A stretch of 64,000 nucleotides of DNA, taken from NCBI RefSeq assembly GCF_000295095.1, contig NZ_JH806633.1, positions 62,001 through 126,000 of the forward strand, read 5' to 3'. The translations under genes and the position numbers were made by a program. The DNA is from Actinomyces timonensis DSM 23838 (GTDB taxonomy: Bacteria > Actinomycetota > Actinomycetes > Actinomycetales > Actinomycetaceae). The notes below the pieces were generated by a model that was not told where the DNA came from, searched no databases, and worked only from the letters and a program-made list of their open reading frames with translations. This document shows positions 7,727 to 15,030 of the stretch, one piece after another (within the stretch, counting starts at the first letter, position 1; each line of letters begins with the position of its first letter).

Positions 7727-8080
7727 TCATCGGCGCCCCGTGCCGGACTGGCCGGCCAGGGCCCCGACGTCATCGACGCGTCTGAGCAGCTCTCGCAGGA
7801 GATCGGCGTCGGACGCCCGTCGCAGCGCGTCGCGCGTGCCGACCGCGACCTCGCGCGTGTCCGCCTCGCCCTCGGTCAGGAGCCCCGACGCCACCAGCGC
7901 GGGCAGCGGGTTGGCCCCGTAGGCGCGGGCGAGCTTGACGGCGAACTCCGGGGCCGCCCCCGCTCCGCGCGCCCACCGGGTGAACGCGGACTTGTCGAAG
8001 CCGGCCCGGTCGGCGGCGGTGCTGTAGGCGTCGTCTCCGATGAGGGACCGAACGTAGCCCCACCAGGTCGTGTTGCTCAT
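7727..8080 (-). CDS. Prophage repressor (HTH, CI-like)
   Basis: A 117-residue protein starting MSNTTWWGYVRSLIG. An HTH is seen at about residues 19-40 (STAADRAGFDKSAFTRWARG), as in XRE-type immunity repressors of actinobacterial phages; the C-terminal part is helical and lacks the LexA-type Ser/Lys protease. It is divergent from the Cro-like gene at 8231. A promoter with a 17-bp spacer places transcription start at or within a base or two of the ATG, so the mRNA is probably leaderless, as for lambda cI from PRM. Confidence 0.75.
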   Translation of the reverse strand: MSNTTWWGYVRSLIGDDAYSTAADRAGFDKSAFTRWARGAGAAPEFAVKLARAYGANPLPALVASGLLTEGEADTREVAVGTRDALRRASDADLLRELLRRVDDVGALAGQSGTGRR

Positions 8081-8087
8081 ACGCGCA

Positions 8088-8116
8088 AGCATAGTTGCGT
8101 TGTTGCAAAATCGCAA
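8088..8116 (-). promoter_or_regulatory. Repressor promoter (leaderless)
   Basis: Read leftward: -35 TTGCGA (8116-8111), 17-bp spacer, -10 TATGCT (8093-8088), putting the start near 8081, beside the repressor ATG at 8080. The spacer holds TTGCAA and flanking TTGCG/CGCAA half-sites, plausible repressor contacts. Confidence 0.6.
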
Positions 8117-8163
8117 TATGGGTTGACGCAACATTCGAGTTGTGGCGCACCAACGATGGGTGT

Positions 8164-8206
8164 ACGGTCGGACCGTGACGGGCCAACCCAACCAGCGAGT
8201 TGGCCC
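8164..8206. promoter_or_regulatory. Candidate operators between repressor and Cro-like gene
   Basis: Two inverted repeats lie upstream of the Cro-like gene: ACGGTC-G-GACCGT at 8164-8176 and GGGCCAAC...GTTGGCCC at 8180-8206 with an 11-bp centre. A TTGACG at 8123-8128 could be a rightward -35, but no convincing -10 is seen at the right distance. These palindromes are the obvious operator candidates for lysogeny control. Confidence 0.45.
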
Positions 8207-8230
8207 AACCCAACACCAAGGAGGTCCGAC

Positions 8231-8452
8231 ATGGCGCACACAGTGCGCGCCCGCACTGAGTGGGTCCAGCGGGCATGCAAGGACGCCGGGGGAGTGACCG
8301 CCTGGGCCCACGCCATCGGCGTCGACAAGAGCACCGCCTCACGGCAGCTGCGGGGCGACGCCAACGCCGGCTCCGCCTTCATCGGCGCGATCCTCGCCCA
8401 CCACCCCGTCAAATTCGAGACCGCCTTCGAGGTCATCGAAACACCCGCCTGA
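8231..8452 (+). CDS. Cro-like HTH protein
   Basis: A 73-residue protein starting MAHTVRARTEWVQ, with AAGGAGG eight bases upstream of the ATG. It contains a helix-turn-helix (GGVTAWAHAIGVDKSTASRQLRGD, residues about 20-43). It is the first rightward gene, divergent from the repressor, so it is probably the lytic-side regulator, although a role as a second repressor is possible. Confidence 0.65.
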   Translation: MAHTVRARTEWVQRACKDAGGVTAWAHAIGVDKSTASRQLRGDANAGSAFIGAILAHHPVKFETAFEVIETPA

Positions 8453-8521
8453 CAACCCGGACAACACAAGAAGAGCCCCCGCCCGGGATGCAGCCGGGCG
8501 AGGGCCGAGGAAGGAGAAGCA

Positions 8522-8818
8522 ATGCACACCCCCTTCAACAACGAGCCTAGCAACGACGCGGGCTTCATCCCAGACGGCAAGGGCTGGATGGTCAACCCCG
8601 ACGAAGGCGTCGCCGTCGGCCCCACCATCCCCATCGCCGGCTTCACCATCACCCCCCTCGCCGAGATCACCACCAACAAGGCCGGGATGAGTGGGACCGT
8701 CCTCAGCTTCGACATCACCGCCGCCGGCGTGCGCGGCGACAACATCGACGCCATCCGCGACCTCCTCACCCTGCTCCGCCAGAACCTCGACAACCCCGAC
8801 TGGGAGGCGCACCGGTGA
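8522..8818 (+). CDS. Hypothetical early phage protein
   Basis: A 98-residue soluble protein, ATG preceded by GGAAGGAGAA. It is hydrophilic at the N-terminus and beta-rich in the middle, with no recognised motif. The 69-nt leader after the Cro-like gene contains a GC-rich imperfect hairpin. It ends in a GTGA overlap with a small membrane protein gene. Confidence 0.6.
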   Translation: MHTPFNNEPSNDAGFIPDGKGWMVNPDEGVAVGPTIPIAGFTITPLAEITTNKAGMSGTVLSFDITAAGVRGDNIDAIRDLLTLLRQNLDNPDWEAHR

Positions 8819-8994
8819 ACCCCAAGCGCATCGAGGCGACCGCCATCACCATCGCCCTGACCGGACTGGTCGCCGCCATCATCACCAGGGCCCCCCACAT
8901 CCTCCTGCCCACCGTGGCACTCCTCCTCATCACCACACTCCCCCCACTCCTCGCCACCACACGCCAGCCCAACAACACAACGGAGGTCCACTAG
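8815..8994 (+). CDS. Small membrane protein with two hydrophobic segments
   Basis: A 59-residue ORF from GTG 8815, which overlaps the upstream stop as GTGA. Residues about 8-25 and 29-47 are hydrophobic, separated by a short basic TRAPH turn, giving a hairpin-like two-pass membrane protein. Proteins of this kind among phage early genes sometimes act in superinfection exclusion; here that is only a possibility. Confidence 0.5.
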   Translation: MNPKRIEATAITIALTGLVAAIITRAPHILLPTVALLLITTLPPLLATTRQPNNTTEVH

Positions 8995-8997
8995 CCC

Positions 8998-9846
8998 ATG
9001 CTCGCCACCAGCCAATGGCACCGAATCGCCGCCATCATCACCAGCATCCAAGGCCCCCACTGGGGACCCTTCGACCTCACCGCCGGCAACAACGAACCCC
9101 TCGTGACCCTCTACGGCCCCGCCATGGAAGCCGAGATCACGTACAGCGCTGAGGAGGACTTCTGGAACCTCAACTACTCCGACCTCACCACCGACCGAGA
9201 GTTCAACCTCCTCCGCTGCCTCGCCCCGTCCACCCTCGCTGAGGAGATCCGCAAACTCATCAAGACCAGCCTCCCCGACGACAACCCCACCACGGCAACC
9301 GGAGTCCTGCGCAAAGCGCTCGCGGACAACCACCTCCTCGGACTCGGGCACATGCGCTGCCATGGCGACGACGACCTCGCCGTCTGGCAGATCGGCGGCG
9401 AGCGGATCCGCATCGTCCTACACGGCGGCCCCACCCCCTGGCGCATCACCCGCGACTTCCTCACCGCCACAGGGGCCGTCGATCGCACGGCAAGTTGGGA
9501 CCAGGACACCGGCGCGGACGCGGCGTCCCTCGCGACGACGTGCATCCAGTTGATGTACCGGCACTTCCTGGAAGACGAGGGCGTCAGCGCCGACATGGGC
9601 TGGGCCGCCCACCTCATCCGGGCCATGGCCCCCGACGCCGGCCAGAGCGTCTCCTTCGATAACGGCATCCGCCGCGCCCACCTCTCCAAGACCCGCAGCG
9701 ACTCATGGATGCTCCTCCTCTTCGAGACCGGCTCCACCACGAAGACCCGGAGCTTCCACGGCACCGTCCCCTACCCCCTGACCAGTGAGGCCGCCGACTG
9801 GCTCCGCAACACCCCACGCCCCTCGGAGAAGGAGGTGGAGGCATGA
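8998..9846 (+). CDS. Hypothetical protein, 282 residues
   Basis: The largest product of the early small-ORF block, starting MLATSQWHRIAAI at an ATG three bases after the upstream stop, with GGAGG nine bases before it. It is soluble, mixed alpha/beta, with about eight tryptophans. Its size relative to neighbours suggests an enzyme or host-interaction factor, but no catalytic motif is recognised. The ATGA overlap leads into a 38-codon ORF. Confidence 0.6.
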   Translation: MLATSQWHRIAAIITSIQGPHWGPFDLTAGNNEPLVTLYGPAMEAEITYSAEEDFWNLNYSDLTTDREFNLLRCLAPSTLAEEIRKLIKTSLPDDNPTTATGVLRKALADNHLLGLGHMRCHGDDDLAVWQIGGERIRIVLHGGPTPWRITRDFLTATGAVDRTASWDQDTGADAASLATTCIQLMYRHFLEDEGVSADMGWAAHLIRAMAPDAGQSVSFDNGIRRAHLSKTRSDSWMLLLFETGSTTKTRSFHGTVPYPLTSEAADWLRNTPRPSEKEVEA

Positions 9847-9959
9847 GGCTCGGCGACGCCACCGACCGGGACCTTCCGGCCTGGTGCGAGACCTGTTCCC
9901 AGCACCTCGACAACAACCACGACAACGACGACGTGCAGGAGGACGACGATGAGCGTTGA
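9843..9959 (+). CDS. Acidic mini-protein with a CxxC pair
   Basis: A 38-residue ORF coupled by ATGA to the gene before and overlapping the SSB start. It contains WCETC and a very acidic tail (DNDDVQEDDDER). It may be a real small protein or may serve only to couple SSB translation. Confidence 0.4.
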   Translation: MRLGDATDRDLPAWCETCSQHLDNNHDNDDVQEDDDER

Positions 9960-10398
9960 GGCCACCATCACCGGCAACCTCGGGCAGGACCCCGAGACCC
10001 GCTTCACCCCGCAGGGCAAACAGGTCACCGACCTCAGCATCGCCGCGACCATGACCCGCCTCAACCGGCAGACCGGCGAGTTCGAGCAGCAGGGCGACCC
10101 ACTGTGGATCCGCTGCGCCCTCTGGGACCACGACGCCCAGACCGCCGAAACCCTGACCAAGGGCGACCGCGTCACCGTCACCGGCACCCTCATCCGCCGC
10201 ACCTACACGCGCCGCGACGGCACCCCCGGCGAATCCCTCGAACTCGCCCACCCCAGATTCCGAGGCGTCATCCCCCGCCGCCCACAAACCCACAACCCCA
10301 ACCCCGCCGCCCACCAGACCAGCGGATGGGACACCCCGGCCCCCCACCCCCCGGCCAACGACCCATGGGGCCCCGGCAACAGCGAGCCCGCCTTCTGA
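9949..10398 (+). CDS. ssb: Phage single-stranded DNA-binding protein
   Basis: A 149-residue SSB with an OB fold over residues 1-105 (GNLGQDPETRFTPQGKQVTDLSIA, DPLWIRCALWDHDAQTAETLTKGDRVTVTGTL) followed by a Pro/Asn-rich linker and a terminal EPAF resembling the DxxPF interaction tip. It coats single-stranded DNA during replication and recombination. It lies downstream of the Cro-like gene rather than with RecT and the initiator, so it should be under lytic control. The host has its own SSB-like gene at 41909-42520. Confidence 0.9.
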   Translation: MSVEATITGNLGQDPETRFTPQGKQVTDLSIAATMTRLNRQTGEFEQQGDPLWIRCALWDHDAQTAETLTKGDRVTVTGTLIRRTYTRRDGTPGESLELAHPRFRGVIPRRPQTHNPNPAAHQTSGWDTPAPHPPANDPWGPGNSEPAF

Positions 10399-10411
10399 CA
10401 GGAGCAGACCA

Positions 10412-10540
10412 ATGATCCCCGAAGACGACTACGACGACGCCGGCCCCGACATCGGCTACTGCCCGCACTGCGGAACCGACATGACCGGCGAACCCCCGGC
10501 CGCCCTCATCTGCCACAACTGCGACCAGGACCAACCATGA
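10412..10540 (+). CDS. Zinc-ribbon mini-protein
   Basis: A 42-residue ORF, ATG preceded by GGAGCAGACCA. It has an acidic N-terminus and two cysteine pairs, CPHC and CHNC, 20 residues apart, a complete rubredoxin-like zinc ribbon. It overlaps the next gene by ATGA. It is a plausible small regulator or adaptor. Confidence 0.55.
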   Translation: MIPEDDYDDAGPDIGYCPHCGTDMTGEPPAALICHNCDQDQP

Positions 10541-10734
10541 CCGCCCCCACCACCACAGGACTCATCACGGCCCTCATCCTGACCGCCCTCGCGATCCTCA
10601 CCGCCAGACGAGCCGCCCACCTCCACGCCGCCGAACTCGACGCCCGCGCCTCGAACACCATCACCCTCACCTTCGCCACCGGCATGAGCGCCGTCCTCCT
10701 CCTCGTCATCCTCGGCCAAACCACCCTCACCTAA
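10537..10734 (+). CDS. Small membrane protein
   Basis: A 65-residue ORF with two hydrophobic segments (about residues 7-23 and 43-62) around a charged RRAAHLHAAELDAR middle. Start ATG overlaps the upstream stop. It is one of several tiny membrane proteins in this block. Function unknown. Confidence 0.5.
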   Translation: MTAPTTTGLITALILTALAILTARRAAHLHAAELDARASNTITLTFATGMSAVLLLVILGQTTLT

Positions 10735-10754
10735 CCCCAGGAAACCAACCCCTC

Positions 10755-10991
10755 ATGAACACCCTCACCACCCTCGCCAACCTCCCGCAATGGGCCTACG
10801 CCGCCACCCTCCTCACCGTCGCGGCCACGATGACCACCACCACGCTCGCCCTCGCCATCCCACTGCGCCTCTACCACCACGGCGCCCACTGGGACACCAA
10901 GACCCAGGACACCTGCGCCTCCATCATCACCGCCGCCACCGCCCTCACCGCGACCGCCCTCACCACCCTCACCATCACAACCACCCTCTGA
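10755..10991 (+). CDS. Small membrane protein
   Basis: A 78-residue Thr/Ala-rich ORF with two hydrophobic segments (about residues 15-37 and 55-78). Preceded by CCAGGAAACC. No family is recognised. The Thr-rich, repetitive codon use (ACC, CTC) is shared with neighbouring small ORFs. Confidence 0.45.
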   Translation: MNTLTTLANLPQWAYAATLLTVAATMTTTTLALAIPLRLYHHGAHWDTKTQDTCASIITAATALTATALTTLTITTTL

Positions 10992-10995
10992 ACCG

Positions 10996-11259
10996 ATGAC
11001 CACCACCACTACGCCATGGCAGATCCTCATCAACGCCATGCGCCGCACCACCGGCCCCACCGAACCAATCACCGTCCTCTGCCGACCCACCTGGATACGC
11101 GTCATCACCTCAAGCCTGCGCACCTACACCCTCACCATCGACGACGACACCGGGAAGATCAACGCCACGCGCACCACCCCATACGCCACCACCAACCACC
11201 ACTTAACAGACCCCGCCCAGGCCGTGCTCGACCTCACCCACTTCCTCGAAGGAGACTGA
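10996..11259 (+). CDS. Hypothetical early protein
   Basis: An 87-residue soluble ORF with a beta-rich middle (WIRVITSSLRTYTLTIDDDTG). It begins four bases after the upstream stop. No recognised domain. Confidence 0.5.
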   Translation: MTTTTTPWQILINAMRRTTGPTEPITVLCRPTWIRVITSSLRTYTLTIDDDTGKINATRTTPYATTNHHLTDPAQAVLDLTHFLEGD

Positions 11260-11262
11260 CCA

Positions 11263-11736
11263 ATGACCCGCATCGACATCAAAACCCTCATCATCAATGG
11301 CAGCGACCTGAAACCGGGAGACAAATACCTCACCATCGAGGACTACGACCCCAACGAACAGACACTCCCCATCCGCACCCACGGCGAAGACGAGGCCACC
11401 AGCGCATCAACCGTCCTCCTCCTCGCGCACAAGCCCGAACCGACAGCGCCAATAATCCGCATCCTCAAGGGGAAGGTCGACGGCAACCCGATCGAGCCCG
11501 GGACCCTCGCCTTCTTCACAGGCTACAGGTGCCTCGACAGTAGCAAACGCAAGTACCAGCTGTATGGGACCGACACCGTCGTCATCGCCGGCGCGTTCGA
11601 CTGCGACAGCATCGACGAGTGGGAGGACATGACCGCCGTCCCGTCAAGCGACCACCCCGACATCCCCCACGAAGAAAAAGACTGCCCACTCTGCTGCCTC
11701 ATCAGCTTCCTCAGCACCGTGGGTGATCAGGCATGA
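11263..11736 (+). CDS. Hypothetical early protein, 157 residues
   Basis: A soluble 157-residue protein, ATG preceded by GAAGGAGACTGACC. It has a C-terminal CPLCC cluster after an acidic stretch and no other motif. It is coupled by ATGA to a short 18-codon frame. Confidence 0.55.
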   Translation: MTRIDIKTLIINGSDLKPGDKYLTIEDYDPNEQTLPIRTHGEDEATSASTVLLLAHKPEPTAPIIRILKGKVDGNPIEPGTLAFFTGYRCLDSSKRKYQLYGTDTVVIAGAFDCDSIDEWEDMTAVPSSDHPDIPHEEKDCPLCCLISFLSTVGDQA

Positions 11737-11789
11737 GCGCCAGCATCGCCATCCACGCGCACTGCGACCAGGAGAAGAAGACATGCTGA
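11733..11789 (+). CDS. 18-codon coupling ORF
   Basis: ATG 11733 overlaps the upstream stop (ATGA) and runs 18 codons to a TGA that overlaps the next gene's ATG region (11783). The peptide, MSASIAIHAHCDQEKKTC, has no domain. It contains the GGAG that serves as ribosome site for the next gene, so its translation may deliver ribosomes rather than make a functional peptide. Confidence 0.3.
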   Translation: MSASIAIHAHCDQEKKTC

Positions 11790-11947
11790 CAGAAGACCAA
11801 CTCGACCAGATCACCGACCACTTCAACGACGTCGCCCTCACCTTCCAACAAGAAGACCCCCTCACCTGGGACCAAACCGCCCAACTCCTCCTCGACGCCG
11901 CAGACCTCATCGCCCACGCACGACAGACCCAGGAGAACCACCGATGA
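11783..11947 (+). CDS. Small acidic helical protein
   Basis: A 54-residue ORF (MLTEDQLDQITDHF...), ATG preceded by GGAGAAGAAGAC. Wholly helical and acidic. ATGA overlap with the next small membrane protein. Function unknown. Confidence 0.5.
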   Translation: MLTEDQLDQITDHFNDVALTFQQEDPLTWDQTAQLLLDAADLIAHARQTQENHR

Positions 11948-12108
11948 TCACCACCGCCTCCATCACCACCCTCGCCATCGCCGTCGCCTACCTCGCCTGG
12001 CAGCAGCACCGCAACCTCCGCAGGTTCACCGACCTCTTCCTCGCAGTCACCTTGACATCCAAGATCCTGAAGATCATCGTCGAGGAGCAGGACGAGCCCA
12101 GCGAGTGA
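11944..12108 (+). CDS. Single-pass small membrane protein
   Basis: A 54-residue ORF with one N-terminal hydrophobic segment (residues about 3-18) followed by a basic-amphipathic tail ending in acidic residues. It is coupled on both sides (ATGA upstream, GTGA downstream). Confidence 0.45.
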   Translation: MITTASITTLAIAVAYLAWQQHRNLRRFTDLFLAVTLTSKILKIIVEEQDEPSE

Positions 12109-12326
12109 CCACCCCCCTCGTCGACACCAACGCCGCAGCCCTCGCCGCCGGGGTCACCCCCTCCACCATCCGCACCTGGGCCCACCGAGGACACCTCACC
12201 CCCCAAGGCAAGGACCCCCAGGGACGCACCCTCTACCCCCTCCACCAGGTCCTCAACCGCATCCACCCACCACACCCACCCACCAACGACACGCCCAAAA
12301 CCAACCGTCAACTAGACACGAGCTAG
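12105..12326 (+). CDS. Excisionase/MerR-like HTH protein
   Basis: A 73-residue protein from GTG 12105. The HTH AAALAAGVTPSTIRTWAHRGHLTPQG (residues about 10-35), followed by GRTLYPLHQVLN, is the compact winged helix found in excisionases and small MerR-like regulators. It could be the phage recombination directionality factor or a late-gene regulator; the distance from any integrase leaves this open. Confidence 0.6.
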   Translation: MTTPLVDTNAAALAAGVTPSTIRTWAHRGHLTPQGKDPQGRTLYPLHQVLNRIHPPHPPTNDTPKTNRQLDTS

Positions 12327-12415
12327 ACACCCTGCAACACTCAACCCCAGCGGGACCAGTCCGCCCAAGGACAACCCGCAGTCGCAGATGCGTCAGGGAT
12401 GCGACGGGATCAAGA

Positions 12416-12469
12416 CGAACCCCGCGAACCACACGGCCGCCACCAACCCGGCCAGGTTCGCGGGGTTCG
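12416..12469. repeat. 15-bp perfect inverted repeat upstream of the HNH gene
   Basis: CGAACCCCGCGAACC at 12416-12430 is exactly reverse-complemented at 12455-12469 across a 24-nt loop. It has no U tail and sits 25 nt before the HNH start, so it could be a protein-binding site, an attenuator, or part of a packaging site. Confidence 0.6.
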
Positions 12470-12494
12470 CCGCACCCAACCAAAGGACACGCCC

Positions 12495-12809
12495 ATGACC
12501 ACACGACGCGACAGCCGAGCATGGAAGACCCTCCGAACACGCATCACCAACGACGCCAAGCAACACAACCTTCCATGCGCAATATGCGGCTTGCCCATCC
12601 ACTACGGCGCGCGACCCAACCAGCCCAACGCGCCCGAAGTCGACCACATCAAGCCATGGCGCGACGCACCGCACCTCAGACTCGACCCAGCCAACCTCCG
12701 CATCACCCACTCCGCCTGCAACCGATCCCGAGGCGCCACCACCAGCACCCCCGACCTCGGCACCACCAGCCAACAGTGGGGCAGACCACACCTCAGACGT
12801 CTGACATGA
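12495..12809 (+). CDS. HNH endonuclease next to terminase
   Basis: A 104-residue HNH nuclease: CAICG (zinc knuckle), VDHIKPW (the catalytic HNH histidine), DPANLRITHSACNRSRG. HNH proteins directly upstream of terminase genes cooperate with the large subunit in cutting genome ends in HK97-like phages. Start ATG 12495 has AAAGGA upstream. Its position and size match that role. Confidence 0.85.
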   Translation: MTTRRDSRAWKTLRTRITNDAKQHNLPCAICGLPIHYGARPNQPNAPEVDHIKPWRDAPHLRLDPANLRITHSACNRSRGATTSTPDLGTTSQQWGRPHLRRLT

Positions 12810-12926
12810 GAGGGGGGTCACAATCACGGGGGTGCTGAGCGGGGCCCCGAGAGGGGCGGGCAGTGGACTCCCCCTCCCCGAGGCGATGCCCGGGGTCGCG
12901 CGGAAAAACAGTCTTAGGAGTCACTT

Positions 12927-13238
12927 ATGACCCTCCCCGCCGACGTCTCCATGCTCGCGACCCTCGACGAGGCCCTCCAGGCCGCCGAGTGGATCACCGA
13001 CGCCGACGCCGGCACGGTCGAACTGCTCCGCCGGCTCGCCGCCCGCCTGGACGACCCCGACTTCCCGGTGATCGACGGGCGCTTCGACAACGTCAGCGAG
13101 TCCCTCTTCCTCAAGACCTCGGCAGCACTCGGGCTCACGCCCGAGATGCGGGCCGTGTGGGAGAAGAAGGAGAAGAAGAACGATGCCGACGCGCTCGCGA
13201 AGTTCCGCAAGGGCACGAAGAAGCTCCACGCCGTCTGA
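12927..13238 (+). CDS. Terminase small subunit
   Basis: A 103-residue helical protein, ATG preceded by TAGGAG. The C-terminus is highly basic (KKEKKNDADALAKFRKGTKK). Its position directly before the large terminase, with a 56-bp overlap, and its size mark it as the DNA-recognition subunit, although sequence motifs in this family are weak. A 117-nt noncoding gap precedes it and may hold the cos or pac site. Confidence 0.75.
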   Translation: MTLPADVSMLATLDEALQAAEWITDADAGTVELLRRLAARLDDPDFPVIDGRFDNVSESLFLKTSAALGLTPEMRAVWEKKEKKNDADALAKFRKGTKKLHAV

Positions 13239-14823
13239 CGCGGGCGCCTACTACGACCGGTTCATCCGCAAAGCGGAGCGGGAGTGCCCCCTGGTGGAGG
13301 ACGCGAGCCGGCGCGGGTTGTCCGAGCCGCGCGTGCACACTCCTCCGCTGCGCCCCCTGACGCCGTCGAGGTCGCTGGGCTACCAGGTGATCGAGTTCGC
13401 GCACGAGATCCTGGGGATCGATCTGCTGCCGTGGCAGCAGGCCCTGCTGATCCGGGCGCTGGAGCTCGCTAAGTCCGGGGATCGGCTCCGCTACCGCACG
13501 ATCGTGCTGCTGGTCGGCCGGCAGAATGGCAAGTCGACGGTCGTGCAGGTGCTCACGATCTGGGCGCTGTACGCGCTCCAGGTGGGGCTGGTGATCGGCA
13601 CGGCGCAGGACCTCGACGTCGCTGAGACCGTGTGGTCGGAGTGCGTGGAGATCGTCGAGTCGGTCGACGCCCTGAATGAGCAGGTCAAGGGCGTCGTGAA
13701 GGTCAACGGCAAGAAGAGCCTGGATCTCAAGGGCGGGCAGAAGTACAAGGTGAAGGCCGCGAACCGCAAGGCGGGGCGCGGGCTCTCCGGTGACCTGGTC
13801 GTCCTCGATGAGCTGCGGGAGCACACCAACTGGGATTCCTGGGGCGCGGTGACGAAGACGACGATGGCCCGTCCCAAGGCGCAGATCTGGGGCATGAGCA
13901 ATGCCGGCGACGACTCGTCCGTGGTGCTGATGTCCCTGCGCAAGAAGGCGCATCTGGCGGTCGGTGACCCTGACGGGATCTGCTCGGGTGAGGCGCTGAC
14001 GGCGGCGGACGGGACCCTCGGGCTGTTCGAGTGGTCGGCGCGTCCGGGGCTCCCGGTGGCGGACCGCGCCGGTTGGGCCGAGGCGAATCCCTCACTGGGG
14101 TACACGATGGCCGAGTCGACCCTGGCGTCGGCGTGCGCGACGGATCCGGAGCCGGTGTTCCGCACCGAGTGCCTGTGCCAGTGGGTCACCGGCATGGTCG
14201 AGGGCCCGTTCGGCAGTGAGGCGTGGGGTCTGTGCGAGGACGTCAACGGCGTGATCCCCGAGGGGGCACCGGTGACGTTCGGCGTGGACGTGAACTGGGA
14301 CCGGGGGAGCGCATACATCGGGGTCGCCGGGTTCCGTGAGGATGGGCGCCCGCAGGTCGAGGTCGCCGCTGGTCGTCCCGGCGGGGACTGGATCGAGTGG
14401 GTGCCCGACTGGTTCGCGAGCATTGCGGATGAGGATCATCCGGTGCGCGTCGTGGTGCAGGGCAGGGGATGCCCGGCGGCGACGCTCATCCAGGCCCTGT
14501 CCGACGTCGAGGGCGTGACCGTGGTCCCGTGGCAGGGCACGGACCTGACCGTCGGCTGCGGACTGATCTACGACCGCGTCATGGCGGCCGCCGACCCGGG
14601 CGGGGCGCTGGCGCCTCTGTCCCATCGCGGGCAGGAGGTGCTGGATCTGCCGGCCAGGACCGGCGCGCAGCGCGTTTACGGGGACGGCTGGTCATGGGAC
14701 CGCCGCAACTCTCCGCACAACGCGGCGCCGCTCGTGGCGGTGACCGCAGCCCTCTGGGACGTGCTGACGACCGTCCCCGAGGAGAAATCGATCTACGAGG
14801 ACGGTCCAGTGGACCTCTGGTGA
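13183..14823 (+). CDS. Terminase large subunit
   Basis: A 546-residue packaging motor. Walker A is VGRQNGKS (residues about 110-117), Walker B with catalytic Glu is DLVVLDELRE (about 205), and the C-terminal nuclease has the acidic DVNWDRGSAY segment near residue 369. It cuts concatemers and translocates DNA into the prohead. The ATG at 13183 lies inside the small-subunit gene with GGAGAAGAAG just upstream; the N-terminus before residue 20 is low complexity, so a slightly later start is possible. Confidence 0.92.
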   Translation: MPTRSRSSARARRSSTPSDAGAYYDRFIRKAERECPLVEDASRRGLSEPRVHTPPLRPLTPSRSLGYQVIEFAHEILGIDLLPWQQALLIRALELAKSGDRLRYRTIVLLVGRQNGKSTVVQVLTIWALYALQVGLVIGTAQDLDVAETVWSECVEIVESVDALNEQVKGVVKVNGKKSLDLKGGQKYKVKAANRKAGRGLSGDLVVLDELREHTNWDSWGAVTKTTMARPKAQIWGMSNAGDDSSVVLMSLRKKAHLAVGDPDGICSGEALTAADGTLGLFEWSARPGLPVADRAGWAEANPSLGYTMAESTLASACATDPEPVFRTECLCQWVTGMVEGPFGSEAWGLCEDVNGVIPEGAPVTFGVDVNWDRGSAYIGVAGFREDGRPQVEVAAGRPGGDWIEWVPDWFASIADEDHPVRVVVQGRGCPAATLIQALSDVEGVTVVPWQGTDLTVGCGLIYDRVMAAADPGGALAPLSHRGQEVLDLPARTGAQRVYGDGWSWDRRNSPHNAAPLVAVTAALWDVLTTVPEEKSIYEDGPVDLW

Positions 14824-14826
14824 CGA

Positions 14827-15030
14827 ATGGAGTGCGTGATGCGCAAGGCCCTCAGGCCCTATGTGGGGCACCGCGTCGTCGTCGCCGTCGACGGGCAGAC
14901 CGTCCGGGCGACCCTCCGCCAGGTCGGGCGCGACTGGATCATCCTCGCCGACTGCGAGCAGGCCGGCGGCTCCGTGCTCGACGGGCTCCTCATCGTCCCG
15001 CTCCCGTGTCCTGTGCAGGTGGTCTCGTGA
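14827..15030 (+). CDS. Small conserved-position protein between terminase and portal
   Basis: A 67-residue beta-rich protein (GHRVVVAVDGQTVRATLRQVGRDWIILAD), resembling an SH3/Sm-like barrel. It starts four bases after the terminase stop and its TGA overlaps the portal GTG. Function unknown; perhaps a head assembly accessory. Confidence 0.6.
   Translation: MECVMRKALRPYVGHRVVVAVDGQTVRATLRQVGRDWIILADCEQAGGSVLDGLLIVPLPCPVQVVS

Noticed and set aside
8123-8152. Rightward promoter for the Cro-like gene with -35 TTGACG
   Set aside because: No -10-like hexamer at 15-19 bp (the position reads CGCACC), so only the -35-like box was mentioned.
9949-10398. Duplicate of the host SSB
   Set aside because: The prophage SSB and the gene at 41909-42520 share the OB-fold pattern but differ in most positions and in their tails; they are separate family members, not a recent duplication.
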